From Diphasiastrum complanatum (Eukaryota; Streptophyta; Lycopodiopsida; Lycopodiales; Lycopodiaceae): DNA of 64,000 nt. Positions 41,603 to 53,666 of this stretch are shown in pieces. How positions within the stretch are numbered: position 1 is the first letter of the stretch; each line of letters starts with the position of its first letter. The translations under genes and the position numbers were made by a program. The notes beneath the pieces were generated by a model that worked only from the letters and a program-made list of their open reading frames with translations, ran no database searches and was not told the DNA's origin. The DNA lies in the NCBI GenBank assembly GCA_029204225.1, contig CM055097.1, forward strand, positions 42,326,858 to 42,390,857. The letters run 5' to 3'.

Positions 41603-42726
41603 TAGAAAACTCTGGATCTAGTCCTCGACGCTGATGAGCCTTCGAAATAGCTGTGTGGTCCTTGATGAGGATGAACTCGATTGCATTGCTGGTAAAATTG
41701 GCGGTTGTTTTGGTATTTCTGGAGCCCCCCCTGGTCCATGCCCGAATCCAGCATTGTATCCATTGGTACATCTTCTTGGCACGTAGGGGAGAATTGCGGC
41801 ATGACCGGTATGGGGATTTGTGGTCCGGCTTCCAACACCAGAGCGGCTGATTTTTCATAGGCATTGATGGTTTCTTTAGCCTTTGCCAACTCAGTTGAAG
41901 CTGCTCCTTTGAACCTGTCAAAGCGGCCTTGGAATCCCTGAAGGGCCACTTTGTACGTTTCCAATTTCTTGAACAAATACGCGATCTTCGTCGGAGTGAC
42001 CAGATGATCTGGTATTTGTGTTTGAAGATACGCATCACGCTCAAGGGTGGTCACATCCAATTCACCTTGGAGACGTGTGCGATCCTACTCTGCCATCTAC
42101 AATTGACCCTTTAGCAGCTGCACTTGTTGCTTTGCATCTTGCACGACCTTGTCCACCTGATCCTATGCGGTTGTCAAGGCATTTTGCAAGGAGCTGACGT
42201 ATCCTTCCAGGTGATCAGCTTGTTGCTGTGCCATATTCTTTTCAGCTTCAGATTTGTCTTCGTGCTGCTTGGCGATCTTCAATCCTCTATCCAGCTGGAC
42301 AATTTTCTGGCTGATGAGGGTGTTTTCTGATCCCAGATCTGAAATTCTCTGCTCCATTTCTTTTTTCTTGTCAAGCATAGACTGGATCACTTGCGCAAGG
42401 CTTGAGACCAGATCGAGAGCATCACCAGAATCTACTGTCATGGAGGCGGCAGCAGCAGAAGGACCTAATGGTACTGTCCTTGGTTGGCGTGAAATAGATG
42501 CCGGTACTTCTTCTTCTTCAAGAACATCTTCTTCCACGAAACCCTCAGGCACGGTGGCGTTGGACTGCTTCGGTGATTTCACAGCTTGTTCGACCTGAAG
42601 TGTGGCTAGGCTGTCTTCAGCTTGAAGTTGCTGGCTTGAATCTTCAACACTGACAGTAGTGTCATGGATGTATTCGAATCCTCTTCCAGGAGATTGGAGT
42701 TCAAAGGGCGTAGGGCTCTGGGGCAT
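41603..42726 (-). pseudogene. Unrecognised coiled-coil protein, interrupted by stops
   Basis: Frames 42726-42163 and 42060-41602 are the same reading frame, broken only by a few stops between 42165 and 42060. The N-terminal 100 residues are acidic and Ser/Pro-rich (EEDVLEEEEVPASISRQP). A long coiled coil follows (IQSMLDKKKEMEQRISDLGS, ISQKIVQLDRGLKIAKQHED, KVVQDAKQQVQLLKGQL). Later parts read AYLFKKLETYKVALQGFQGR and a Gln/His-rich end. No known domain was recognised. Position after integrase suggests an additional retroelement ORF; capture of a host gene is the alternative. Confidence 0.5.
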
Positions 42727-42749
42727 TTAAAAAATTTCGGCAAAGGTTT

Positions 42750-42995
42750 CTAGGGATATGATTTTGACATCTTAAGACCATCTAGCATGTCGGCGAAGGT
42801 CCATAATGTGGGTAAGGTGCTTGACGACGGTTCCCAAAATGACATATTGCTGATCATTCGCCTAGCTCCAAAAATGGCTTTTTCTTGGTCAAGAACCTTC
42901 GCCCGCCTCAAATTAGATAAATCTGAAGTGGATGCACAGTTTGGAGGCTCAACGAAGGTTTTTGATACTGTATAGGGAACATATGACCAAAACAA
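42750..42995 (-). pseudogene. Short ORF between integrase end and coiled-coil ORF
   Basis: The minus strand has an 81-codon frame with FVEPPNCASTSDLSNLRRAK and KAIFGARRMISNMSF. It may be the N-terminal part of the coiled-coil protein or a separate small product. I do not recognise it. A T-rich, non-coding 43000-43190 stretch separates it from the integrase. Confidence 0.3.
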
Positions 42996-43195
42996 TGATT
43001 TTCTAAGTCATTTTTCATCAAAAATACTGTTCGTCCTTTTTTCCATGCTGATGACTTTTCTGACTTTTGCTCATCGGTCTTTTCTCAGTTTTTTTTTTTT
43101 TGCTATCTTTTTCAAAAAAAACTCTGAACAATCAAATATTGAAAACAACAAATTGGAAAACAAATAAAATTAAAAAATCCTTGGGATCAGGCTTG

Positions 43196-44628
43196 TTGAT
43201 CTGGTGGAGCCGACTGCCAAAACTTGTGTATTCGGCTGCCATTCACCGGAGTATCAAATCATTTTCCATCCAAGTGCCCAAGAATTATTGCACCATAGTT
43301 CAGGATTTCCTTCACTTTATACAAGCCTTCACTGGTAAACTTCAATTTTTTCTTGATCAGCTTGGTTTTGTACGTCAATGCAAGATCTCCTGGTTTCAGA
43401 TCCTTTTTGTGCAATCGACGATCATGCCATGCCTTGCGGCATGCTTTCTCTACTGCTAATGCATGAATTGCCATCAATCGGGTTTCACATAATTTGTGCA
43501 ATGCTTCATGACGTAGTTGTAAAGACTTATCATCATTTAACCGTTCTGTTGCGACTATGCATAAAGATGGGATTAAAAATTCAATCGGCATGACAACATC
43601 TTGAACATAGACCAATTGAAAGGGTGTTTGATTTGTGCTATTTTTGTAAGCAGTTCTGAATGCCCATAATGTTGCATACAGTTTGTGTTCCCAATTAGAC
43701 CGACTTACTTCAATTGTCTTTGTTATAATGGTGTAGAGAATCTTATTGGAAGATTCAGCTTGGCCATTCCCTCTGGGATAGTAAGGAGTACTAAATCAGT
43801 GTATAACAAAAAAATCTTCCAATAAACACTTTATTGTTTGATTAACAAAGTGTGTACCCCGGTCATTGACAATCTCGATCGGACATCCAAATCTGATTCT
43901 AATATTTTCATAGAGAAACTTGGCCATAGATTTCGCATCAGCAACTTTGACAGTTTTGGCTTCAACCCACTTGGTCATATAATCAGTTGCTACAATAATG
44001 TATCTGGCTTGAGATCTTTGCGCGACAGGATGAATAGGACCAACATAATCCAGTCCCTAGTTTTCAAACGATGCTTGCAATAAAACCGGATGCAAGGGTT
44101 CATAGTTCTGTCTATAGGTCGTCGTGCTCGCTTTCAAACATCACATGTCTGAATAAAATTTTCTGTGTCCTTATGAAGTGTAGGCCACCAACAACCTGAT
44201 TGCAAAAGTTTGCGAACAGTAATATATGTAGAGAAGTGTCCTCCGCCCATGCCATCATGTGAAAACATGATTAAATCTGGGATTTCATGCGGTAAACCAC
44301 ATCTACGTAGAATATTGTCTGATCCACAATGATACAATTGTCCTACAATCAATTGATAAGGTTGAGCCTTATGAATCAATTGTTTTTTTTGTACTTTTGT
44401 CAAGGAGTCATTCGGTTGTCCTAGCATCAGGTACTCAACAATATCTGCTGCCCACTTAGGTACTACTTCTACATAGAACAATGCAGCATCTGGTAATTCA
44501 TCATCCACTTCAGTATTAACTGGTGCGACTGTTTTGTAGATATTGCAAGTGAAACAACCACAAAATTCAAGATTGCCGGATACTGCAAGCAAAGAACAAC
44601 AATAAGGGGCAGTCGAATCAAGTGGCAA
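43196..44628 (-). pseudogene. Ty3/gypsy integrase, broken
   Basis: The 44628-44134 segment ends in the zinc-binding domain (SHDGMGGGHFSTYITVRKLL then CWWPTLHKDTENFIQTCDV, H and C residues of the HHCC finger). The 43978-43796 segment is part of the catalytic core, with MTKWVEAKTV and IEIVNDRGTHFVNQ (second catalytic Asp). The 43615-43259 segment is the C-terminal part, with AVEKACRKAWHDRRLHKKDL and LKPGDLALTYKTKL. The three segments lie in order with stops between them. Reverse transcriptase is not present to the right, where a copia fragment abuts at 44.6 kb. Confidence 0.85.
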
Positions 44629-44855
44629 ATGCAGCTACAAAAGCTCCACAACCTATTCAAGAAGCGGATCATGATGCCTTCATGACTAGCCATCAAGGAG
44701 CATCCGGCAACAGTTCTTGGTTCCTGGATTCCGGAGCCACTCAGCACATGACCAGTCTCATTGGTTGTTTCGAGTCCTATGCACCTTACAGTACCAAGAA
44801 ATATGTTCACCTTGGCGACAATAGCACACAAGCTATAAAGGTGAAGGTATTGTAA
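44622..44855 (+). pseudogene. Copia protease fragment (plus strand)
   Basis: The plus strand reads DAFMTSHQGASGNSSWFLDS, then GATQHMTSLIGCFESYAP and YVHLGDNSTQAIKVK. This is the region around the copia protease active site (DSGAT). Only about 230 bp remain. It is wedged between the gypsy integrase and a copia fragment of the opposite orientation, so it is a separate insertion or an inversion product. Confidence 0.85.
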
Positions 44856-44859
44856 GATT

Positions 44860-46260
44860 AAGCTTTGTAAATGATCAGTCTAGGCTACTTTCTAAAGTCC
44901 TGTTGTGCTCTTGTTGGTGTATAAAGCGTGAGAATCAACTTAGGAACTTGAGGCTTTGTTCCTCCGCGTGTCTTCCTGCAACAACATAGTAATGACTCTT
45001 GAAAGAGTCAATTCTGGATGTGCTACGTAAAATAGGATGAAATGACATAGCATCGTTTATCGATGGTTGTTTGAAATCATAGTATGTATGTTCTTGAAAT
45101 ATTACATCCCTAGAGACAAATACTACATTGGTGAATGGATCATAAATTTTGTAAGCTTTATGTTCATCAGGATAGCCAAAGAAAATACATTTATTTCTCC
45201 TATGATCCAGCTTCTTCTAAGCTATTTAGGAATGTGAACAAAACATATACAACGAAAGATTTTTAAATGGTTGACACTAGGCTTGTGTCCATGCCAAACT
45301 TCAGAAGGAGTTTTGTTGTTGACGGCTTTGGTGCTGGATCTATTCTGTAAGTAACAGGTTGTGGTAGTAGCTTCTGCCCAGAACTTCGCAGGTAGACGCG
45401 TTTGATGTAACATGGATCTGGCTGAGTTGTTCGATTCTTCCTTTCTGCAATCCCGTTCTGTTGAGGTGAATAAAAAGTGGTGAACTGTCTTCTAATACCA
45501 TGTTCAACCATGTAGTCGGACATCTCGTTAGAAAGGTATTCGTCGCCGCCATCAGTTCTGACTGCTTTCACTTTTTTAGACGTTTGTGTCTCAGCCATGG
45601 CCTTAAATATATTGAAGCATTTAAAGGCTTCTGATTTGTGCTTAATGAACATGACTGTAGACCATCTAGAATAATCATCTATGAAAGTGATAAAATAGAT
45701 TGCATCTCCTAAGGACGGAGTTGGCATTGGACCACAAAGATCGCTACGTACAAGATCCAATACATGCTTTGTTTTGATGGAATGTGATTTGAGAAACTTG
45801 CTTTTAGAGTGTTTTCCATAGATGCATGATTCACAAAAGAAAAATTTCCTATCCAATAAAGAAGGAAAATACAATCCATCAACTAAATTATTACAACGCA
45901 TATAGAAAAGTGATCTTGTATTCACGTGTCCAAATCGACTATGCCACAGAATAGCATTATCGTTTACATTTTCATGAGAGATGCTAGCTAATGCAACTCA
46001 ATTAGAGAGTGCGTAAATATTTTCAACTCTAGTGCATGTAGTCAGAGTAGTATCTTCATTGAAGATTGTACACTGCTCAAATGAGAAAATAACAGTATAG
46101 CCCTCATCAGTTATCTTAGAAACTGACAACAGGTTCTTTGACAACTGAGGTACGTGAAGAACATTGGTGACATAAATAGAAAGATCGTTTTTGAACGCGA
46201 TCTTGACTGTCCCTTTGCCTTCCACGCGTATGGTGCTTGAATCTCCTTCTATTGGCTACT
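44860..46260 (-). pseudogene. Copia protease end, integrase and start of reverse transcriptase linker
   Basis: The minus strand at 46225-45998 has EGKGTVKIAFKNDLSIYVTN and VLHVPQLSKNLLSVSKITD. The 45925-45263 frame has an integrase core with DLVRSDLCGPMPTPSLGDAI, YFITFIDDYSRWSTVMFIKH, AVRTDGGDEYLSNEMS and SPQQNGIAERKNRT, so all catalytic acidic residues are visible. The 45220-44870 stretch holds the post-integrase region (NKCIFFGYPDEHKAYKIYDP in a broken frame). Gag, reverse transcriptase and LTRs are missing. It differs from the other copia copies. Confidence 0.9.
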
Positions 46261-46595
46261 TCATTCAGACAAGGGTTGAAATCCTATCCCTTTAGGGAAA
46301 ACACAACTTAATCTATGGTGTGTTTTTTTTAAGCACATTCTACCTACCACCAACTTGACTTTGACTACAACTTAAAACTTAGCAACTTAGAATGTGGGCC
46401 TTCTTTATTATTTTATTTACATGGCCCAAGTCTATTTTATTCCATGGTACAATATTCGACAAGTGCTGATGCCACGACCCTCGCACACATTTTTCTATTT
46501 TCCTATTTTTGTTGGGCCCATATATTTATGAAGAGATAATACCCTCAACACATTCCAAGAAAATGATGTTATGTGTCATCAATCATGTCACGGAG
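46261..46595. other. Non-coding spacer between copia fragments
   Basis: No coding sequence is visible. It separates a minus-strand copia piece from a plus-strand one. Confidence 0.4.
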
Positions 46596-47051
46596 TGATC
46601 TTTGGCACAAGAGGCTAAGTCAGTTGAATTTTGTTAATTTGCGATTGTTGCATAAACTCAACATTGTGACATGTTTTCCTACCATTGAGGATTAGAATAA
46701 ATCCATTTGTGAGTGGTGCATTTATTGCAAGCAACATCTTAAAAAGTTCACAAAGGTTATATATGTCTCCTGCTTTGATTATTGGAGGATGGGAAAACCC
46801 ATCAATGTGCTACTTGTGCAAAGGTGGTGTTGGAACTTGTACATACTAATTTATGTCGGCCAATAAAAACAATATTGTCCATTGGTGGATCCTACTACTT
46901 CATAATGTTCATTGATGACAAGTCAAGAATTCATGGATTTAATCTTTTAAAGAGAAAGTCAAAAGCCATCTCAAAGTTCAAGCTATTCGAGACAATGGTG
47001 GAGAATTAAATTGATGCAAAGATTAAAGTCTTACGATCAGACTCGAGGTGG
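46596..47051 (+). pseudogene. Copia integrase N-terminal fragment (plus strand)
   Basis: A frame starting near 46600 reads LWHKRLSQLNFVNLRLLHKL (integrase zinc-finger start), with CEWCIYCKQHLKKF-like cysteines further on. The 46782-47009 frame has VVLELVHTNLCRPIKTILSI and YYFIMFIDDKSRIHGFNLLK, with the first catalytic Asp region. KVLRSDSR follows just before 47051. Several stops interrupt it. The fragment ends exactly where a copia LTR begins, so the LTR element may have inserted into it. Confidence 0.8.
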
Positions 47052-48271
47052 TGTTTGTTGAATTTATCTCCTCTACTCTCCTAAATCCTATTTTAATCTG
47101 CCTCCATTCATGCTGCATTTTTACTCATGTTGTCGCACAGTCTGCATATTTACATGTAAAATAAGACAGGCGAAAAACTCGACTGTCTGCATAAATACAA
47201 GTAAATTTCCACATACGAAAAAGGCGAAAAATGTGACACTGTGTTTTGCATGTGATTTGTGATAGGCGAAAAAGATGACACTGCCTTACAAAATGCTGAA
47301 GGTGCCCTAGGAAAAGCGAAGGCACCCTGTAAATCAAATCCTAAGGCATTTGTCAGAGTGTCGCATTTTTCGCGTCTTCACCAACGTTCATTTCAACAAA
47401 GGCTGACGTCGCGGCCTTCTCACGCTCATCTTATGTAACTGTGCTAACAAATTTGACAACGACAGCAGCCACCCACGATCTCCTACAGACAGCACATCTA
47501 CTTTGTACTTTCTTCATCTGCACACCTGTAAAATTGTGTATATATTGAATACCACTTGCGTATTCAGTAGTGCGTGTGAAAATAATAGCATCAGAAACTT
47601 ATCAGAGATAGACGAAGTAGATGCCTTGTGCATTGATTCTTTTGTATTGTCAATAACAGGTTCATTCCTTTTATAGATTGAATTAGCTTTGTAGAGCATG
47701 CGGTTTCGTCCGCTATTGTCTTGTGCTCCACAACATTATTGACATGTATATTTTGCTATACTTAATCTGATAACAACTCTATCTCGTTCTGCGTTCAGAT
47801 TTGTGTCAATATTGCTATCCTTTTCTACATTCTGTCTGAATCTCTTATTGCTCAATCTGATAATCTGTTCTTAGCGAATTATTATTAGTCTAGTTGTTGG
47901 CGACTAATATTTAGTCTTGCCTTTCACGACTAATTTGCGAATGATTATCAGTCGAGCTCAATCTAGCTCTTCACGAATCATTCATGACTAATAATTTGTC
48001 TAGCTGTTCGCGACAAATTATTCTTCTGATGTTTTGTTGCTTAATGTTTGGCTATGTAATCTAATCAACCGTGATTTCTATCACTAACGTTATGTTCGTT
48101 TCTGATAGGCGTAGTCATGCCTGGGGAAAGAGTAATATAGCTCATTCCGTTATGCATGAACACTTTCCGTTTGAGTCGTTTCTTGTTCGAGTTTCGAGTT
48201 CGCTTCTTTTCGTGTTCGTTCTTTTTGAACTATTTTAAGTTTCTCACACTCACACGCCTTCTTCCCCAACA
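47052..48271 (+). repeat. Copia 5' LTR, about 1.2 kb
   Basis: The right end AACA directly precedes a copia primer site, and the left boundary TGTTTGTTGAAT abuts older copia coding sequence, giving TGTT...AACA termini. No second LTR is in the window, so the left boundary is inferred. The LTR contains three AGGCGAAAAA words (47170-47270) and several TTCGCGACTAAT-like words (47870-48010). Confidence 0.65.
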
Positions 48272-48545
48272 TGGTATCAGAGCTATTTTCGTACCAGATT
48301 TTCGTACTAAAGTCACTGATACTTTTTCCTATCACTTAGACTAATCTTCCACATGGATTCCCAAGGGAAAGCAGTCCTACCATGGACAAGCTTGATGGAG
48401 CCAATTACCATCTGTGAAAATTTATGATGAAAACTATACTAATGGCTAAAGAATTTTATGACGTTGTTACAGGTGCATAAGGGAAACCTGAAGCAGATGA
48501 TGCAACAATTGCCAGATGGAAGCTGAACTATTTTGAAGAAGTCAA
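48272..48545 (+). pseudogene. Copia primer site, leader and gag start
   Basis: TGGTATCAGAGC (48272-48283) is the canonical initiator tRNA-Met primer site of plant copia elements. A gag start follows near 48385, reading MDKLDGANYHLWKFMMKT in one frame with AKEFYDVVTGA and ATIARWKLNYFEE further on and one stop. Homology ends at about 48545, so this element is truncated within gag. Confidence 0.85.
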
Positions 48546-49435
48546 ACTGTTTTAAAGACACCTTCTCTTTTTTAAAGGCACCTTCATCTTTTTAAGGGCA
48601 CTGACGTCTTTTTAAGGGCACTGTTGGCTTTTTCGCAAAATCCCAAAGAGAGAGAAAACTCCCGAAGGTTGTCTATTTTCAACGAGGAATGCTTCCCAGA
48701 ATTTGCGAAGTGAGAGAAAGCCACTTCACGTAAAACAGAATTGAGAGATTTGCAGCGTCCTCGTCCGCGTCAACATTCCTTGATTCGTTGACCGTATATA
48801 CTATGTACAATTATCACAAAAGCCAAATACTTCCAAGTACAATAGCTTACCTAATTAGGTGACAAACATTTACTGTAGTTAATATGGATGCAATCTATAA
48901 ATGGATCATCTAGACACACTCTACGTGATGCTCCGTCCATGAGACAAATGATTTTGGACCTCCCTATTACGTCGCCATTCTGATTGTAACTGCTATTTTG
49001 TTGTGCTTCAGTGTAATATAGCAACAGCACGCTTTTCTATCTGTGTATAACATAGATAAATGCTTATTGTGATTTGAATGCACTTCATTGTTGTTTGATC
49101 ACACTTGTTCACTCACTCTAATCAAAACACGGACGTCTACGACTCCTCAGTTTCTGATCAGATGATGGCTATCTTTGACGTCTGAGGAACTTGCGCTATC
49201 ATATGGCTCTTGCAATCTATTTCAGAGCTAAACTTCTAATTAAATCCATTTTCAGTTATACCACACACAAACCATTTCTAATCTCTTCGGTGGACTGTAC
49301 TCAATTTTGTTTTTGTGAGTATGAACTAATTTATAAGATCCTATTGTGGGCAATAGAACACTTAAGCTGTGATTATAATTAGCATAAACATTCCATTAGA
49401 CTGTTTTTGCATCTAGCAGCCCATTGCAACGGGAG
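48546..49435. other. Non-coding stretch with a short degenerate tandem array
   Basis: At 48553-48635 the unit TCTTTTTAAGGGCACTG and variants recur four times at roughly 22-base spacing. The rest shows no coding sequence or recognisable repeat, and may hold the outer part of the LTR that ends at 49756. Confidence 0.5.
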
Positions 49436-49800
49436 AGTTGTTCCGCAAATATTCCTGCTTTCATTCTCTATCCTCCCTTGCCGCATCACCAAGAACCAAG
49501 AAAAGAGAAAAACAAAACCAAAAAAAAGAAGGAAAGAGAAGAGCCACATCCATAGATCTAAGCCATTCCACCTTTAGATCCTACACTAAGATTGACAATC
49601 TTAGTTGGCTTAGATCCCCATTCATATCTCGTTGTTTCGCTCTCCCCATTGGATCGAAACTCGATACTACACACAACTACTCACCCGGAATAGATCCTTA
49701 AAACCCCATATTTGCCAACCGATTACGGAGGCATGGAAAGGATCCAGCATTTTTTTTGGACGTCGTTGCCAGGGAGATGGTGCGAAACAATCTCAGGAGT
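49436..49800 (+). mobile_element. LTR terminus with degenerate tRNA-Asp-type primer site
   Basis: The plus-strand sequence shares CTCTCCCCATTGGATC, ACTCACCCGG and GGAGGCATGGAAAGG with the minus-strand LTR terminus at 37.5-37.7 kb. It ends in TTTTTTGGACGTCGTTGCCAG (primer site 49757-49775 with three to four changes from TGGCGCCGTTGCCGGGG). GAGATGGTGC follows in both copies. This is a second fragment of the same element family in opposite orientation. Its interior is replaced by a microsatellite after 49850. Confidence 0.65.
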
Positions 49801-49854
49801 GGATTTTTTTGGATTAGTCCAAGTTTTAGGAGTACTCACTCTTCTTCTTCTTCT

Positions 49855-50091
<237 letters not shown>

Positions 50092-50093
<2 letters not shown>

Positions 50094-53000
50094 TTTCATA
50101 GGCGTATACTTATCGTTAATAAGCTAATGCAATTACAATTTTTGTATGAGCAAAATTAATAGGAAAATTAGATGCACTATTATTATAGTGCAACTAGAGT
50201 AGACAGTAGACGTATTTTTATCATTCAGTAACACATAGTGAATTCGACAATTCGACCCATGACTTGTCTTGTCTTACTGTTTTTTGTAACATTTCATGTT
50301 ATTATGATCTGAGTTCTGATAATTGGCAATGAAGCAATCTTTCTCTATCACTCATTTTCTGCAATTGTGAATGATACTAAGTTGTGTTTGTGATAGTATT
50401 GAAATAGTTTTGTTATTACATTCACTATTATTCTTCCTACAATCGAATTATCATTGTTGAATAGTTATTCGACTCATATACAACCATTTTCCAACGTATT
50501 GTAGTCACAAGAAATAATGAGATAGAGATTGATAAAGTTATGCGTAGTCAAGAATTTGAAATGAAGTATCTTGAAATTTCTCATCACATTTTAGGGATAA
50601 AGTTTGGAAGAACCATAATATTGTCTTCTTGTGTCAAGTAAAATATATATGTTCTATCTTTAAGAAGTTCAAGATGGATAATAATAAATCCATAACAACA
50701 TCCATGGAGGTGTGAATTGTAAATTTGAAATGGGAGGTAACAAAACATCCTTCAAAAAAACTACTCTCTATAGAAAAGAAAAGATCTATCATTAAGAGAA
50801 AATATAGATTGGATTTGAGGGTGAATGTGAAAGAGTATGCAAATGCCATCTTTGAGTGACCAAAAATAAAAAAAAAGAGTCCTTCAAAACGAATGAAAGT
50901 GGACTCACTTCTATTTCCTTGTTTTCCAATATTATTATCTTTTCCATTTATTTCATTTCTATACAACTATCTTTTGTCATATACATCTCCTCCATTAATA
51001 GAGTGGTAGTGGATTGAGGTAAATCTAATCCACCTATTTTCTCTATAAAAGACAAGTACCTTGAGCTTTATCATAGTGAAAAGTAGAGAGAAGAAGAAGA
51101 TACAAGCTTGTGTGTGCTAATATTGAGCTTATTTGCTAGTTCTGCTTTGTACTTCATCTTTGATGTACTTAGTCTTTGACTGATCATCCATGAAAGTGAT
51201 AGATTGTTATTCTCAATTAGATTTGTGTTAATGATGCACAATGATGGAAAAAGGCATCTTTCTTATGTGAAGTTGAATTCCATTGGTCGCACAAATTGTT
51301 CAAGCTTTGTGTAGTGCTGATTTGTTTAAAAGACTTTTTATTTGTGCAATGTGAATGAGTGTTTGTCTCCATTTTGTCGTTATTTAATGTATGGGAGCAT
51401 TCAAAATTTGAAAGTTGTGTGATGCCATCATGGTGCATTGAAAAACAAGTTAAATGAAATGCAACAAACCATGCCATGCCCACTTTAAATCATTTTCTGC
51501 AAAGACATGTAGTAAGGAGAGCCTACATGTATTAGAAAGAAGCTAAAATTAAGCACTAGAGAATAAATTAATCTCAATGTGAAATGTAATGGTGAAGTCA
51601 CAATCCAAAAGGAGGTAGCCACATTAAAATAGTTAGAAAGGTGAATTCTTCAAGTTCATGAAAGGGAGATGTTAGCATCAATAGTTTTCCTATGTGGAGA
51701 GAGAAACAATCTAAGTGAAGGTCTTCTATGATGAAAGTAAATACTCCGTAGTAGGGGCCAAGTCCCTCCTGGAACAATCAATTCTTTTGAAGACTAGTGG
51801 AAGAGTCAATTCTTTTGTTGAAGGGTTTCATTGCCATTGTACTAGAAATTTTGAAGTTTCTTTAAGAGGTTGAAGCGATCTGAAGGTCTACTAAATTTCA
51901 AAACAAAGTCCATTCTCCTTGTATTAACACCTTGTAGTGTAAATCTAGCCTGACCCTCATTTAATACTAAATTTCAAAACAAAAGCCCTACTCTTCGTAT
52001 TAAAACCTTTTAGCGTAAATCTAGCATGTGTTATGTATTTTTTGTGGGCCAAAGATATGCATCCAATGATTGGAGACAACACTAAATGTGGCTAAAATAA
52101 TAAGCAACTCTACAATTTCCAACATGTTTTGTGCTATTTTAATGCCTTGATAACTATAATTTGTTATGGCATGTGATGAAACCATTTTTTGCAACTTAAG
52201 GAGTGATCAACCTCCTTAAACAGATTATTGTGATCTCTTGAGAGTTCAAAGAGTGGAATAATGTGTGAGACAATGATAGTGATACAACTAGCCACATAGT
52301 TTAATTACTTTGATTTTAATCCAAGGGAAGTTATTCACAAGGCCTATGTAAGTGCTAAAAAGAGAATGATATGAAAAAGGTCACAATCATTTTCTTCTTT
52401 TTTGAAAAAAATCATCTCCCTTCTACATTGCTCTTTGGGATTTATGAGATTCCCAATTTTAATTTAAATACCAACTTAAAAGATGGATTCCTTATATGCA
52501 AGAGAATTTTATCTCATTTGTTATATATTGTGCATCACATATTCGGTGATGCAAAGCAAGAAACATGGCTTATCTTCTACATAAACCTTGCTATTTTGTT
52601 CAAAATATCCTTTCTTCCAAGCATGGATGTTTGTCCAAGGGGTAATGTTGGAAATACTATTGTAATGCATCTTGGTTTCCAAGGGGGGCTTGAACTTGGG
52701 CCCAAAGAAAACTTTTACAATTGTAATGGAAAACACCAAAGCTTAGAAAATGGCCAATAAGGTCAACTACAACTAGGCTTAACACCTCCGCGTTTAGTAG
52801 ATTGATTGTCGAAGAGATTCTTAGCCTAGCACAACCAGCTTAGCTTGGATTGTAGATTAACCTGTTATTAACATGATTCTCCGGAAGACTATCATCATTG
52901 ATCCTTCTGTTTGCAGAGCTTCTACCTATATCTTGCTTCATGTATTATTTTATGTATAATTTGGTATCCAAAAAATTAAAAATCAACACATGATATGTTT

Positions 53001-53660
53001 GATGTTGGTGAGCAAACAAAGGAAACTCAGCTGATAGTATAGCTAAATATTATTACTATGTTGTATGATATTGGTGAGGTACTTAATGGAATTCAAAAGA
53101 TCGACTATGTTTTGCAATCTTATGTAAAAACCTTTTGTTGATGTGCCTCATAGGAGAGTGAGACTTATTGTAAACTAAAACAATAATTCTTTATTAACCT
53201 CCAAAAATGTGAAATTTATTATGTGGTAGTCATCTTAACTGCATTTTTGTCATTTAGCATTCCATTTATCAAAATTCAACAACCAAAAAAAAAAATTGTT
53301 ACATAATTAATTGATTGAACCTCGAGTCATGCAACCATAACAGTGTTATTACACTCAGGAACTTTAAGAGATTGCTAGATAGAGAAACTGTACGATGTAA
53401 GTCTATAATGCAGATCTGTTACAAGAATTCAGCATTTTGCCACAAATTAGGTAGCAAACGGAGATGTGTTCAACAGGATTTACTGCAGTATGCACCCACA
53501 CCACACCAGATAATTGAGTCTAGGAAGCCTATGAGAAGCAAAAAAAAATTAGAATCTCTTCCTCACTCACTACCTCACTCTCTGAAAGTGGTTAATGGAT
53601 CGAATTGAGAACAAGACCAAAAATCATTCATTGAACAGTTGCACCACCAAGTGTGATTCA
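50092..53660. other. Intergenic stretch, 3' of the Nopp140-like gene
   Basis: No gene or known transposon domain can be supported in these 3.5 kb. An imperfect 76-bp tandem duplication lies at 51889-52035 (units starting TACTAAATTTCAAAACAAA). A 129-codon plus-strand frame at 52371-52760 is open but matches no family I know. The last few hundred bases before 53660 would include the 3' untranslated region of the gene at 53667 on the minus strand. Confidence 0.45.
51889..52035. repeat. Imperfect 76-bp tandem duplication
   Basis: Units starting at 51889 and 51965 both read TACTAAATTTCAAAACAAA, then a C/T-rich part, TATTAACACCTT or TATTAAAACCTT, and GTAAATCTAGC. They differ at about ten positions. 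Confidence 0.8.
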
Positions 53661-53666
53661 TGGAAC

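Noticed and set aside
52371-52760. 129-codon plus-strand frame as a gene
   Set aside because: The composition is that of A/T-rich non-coding DNA, no family is recognised, and an overlapping antisense frame of 72 codons exists as well.
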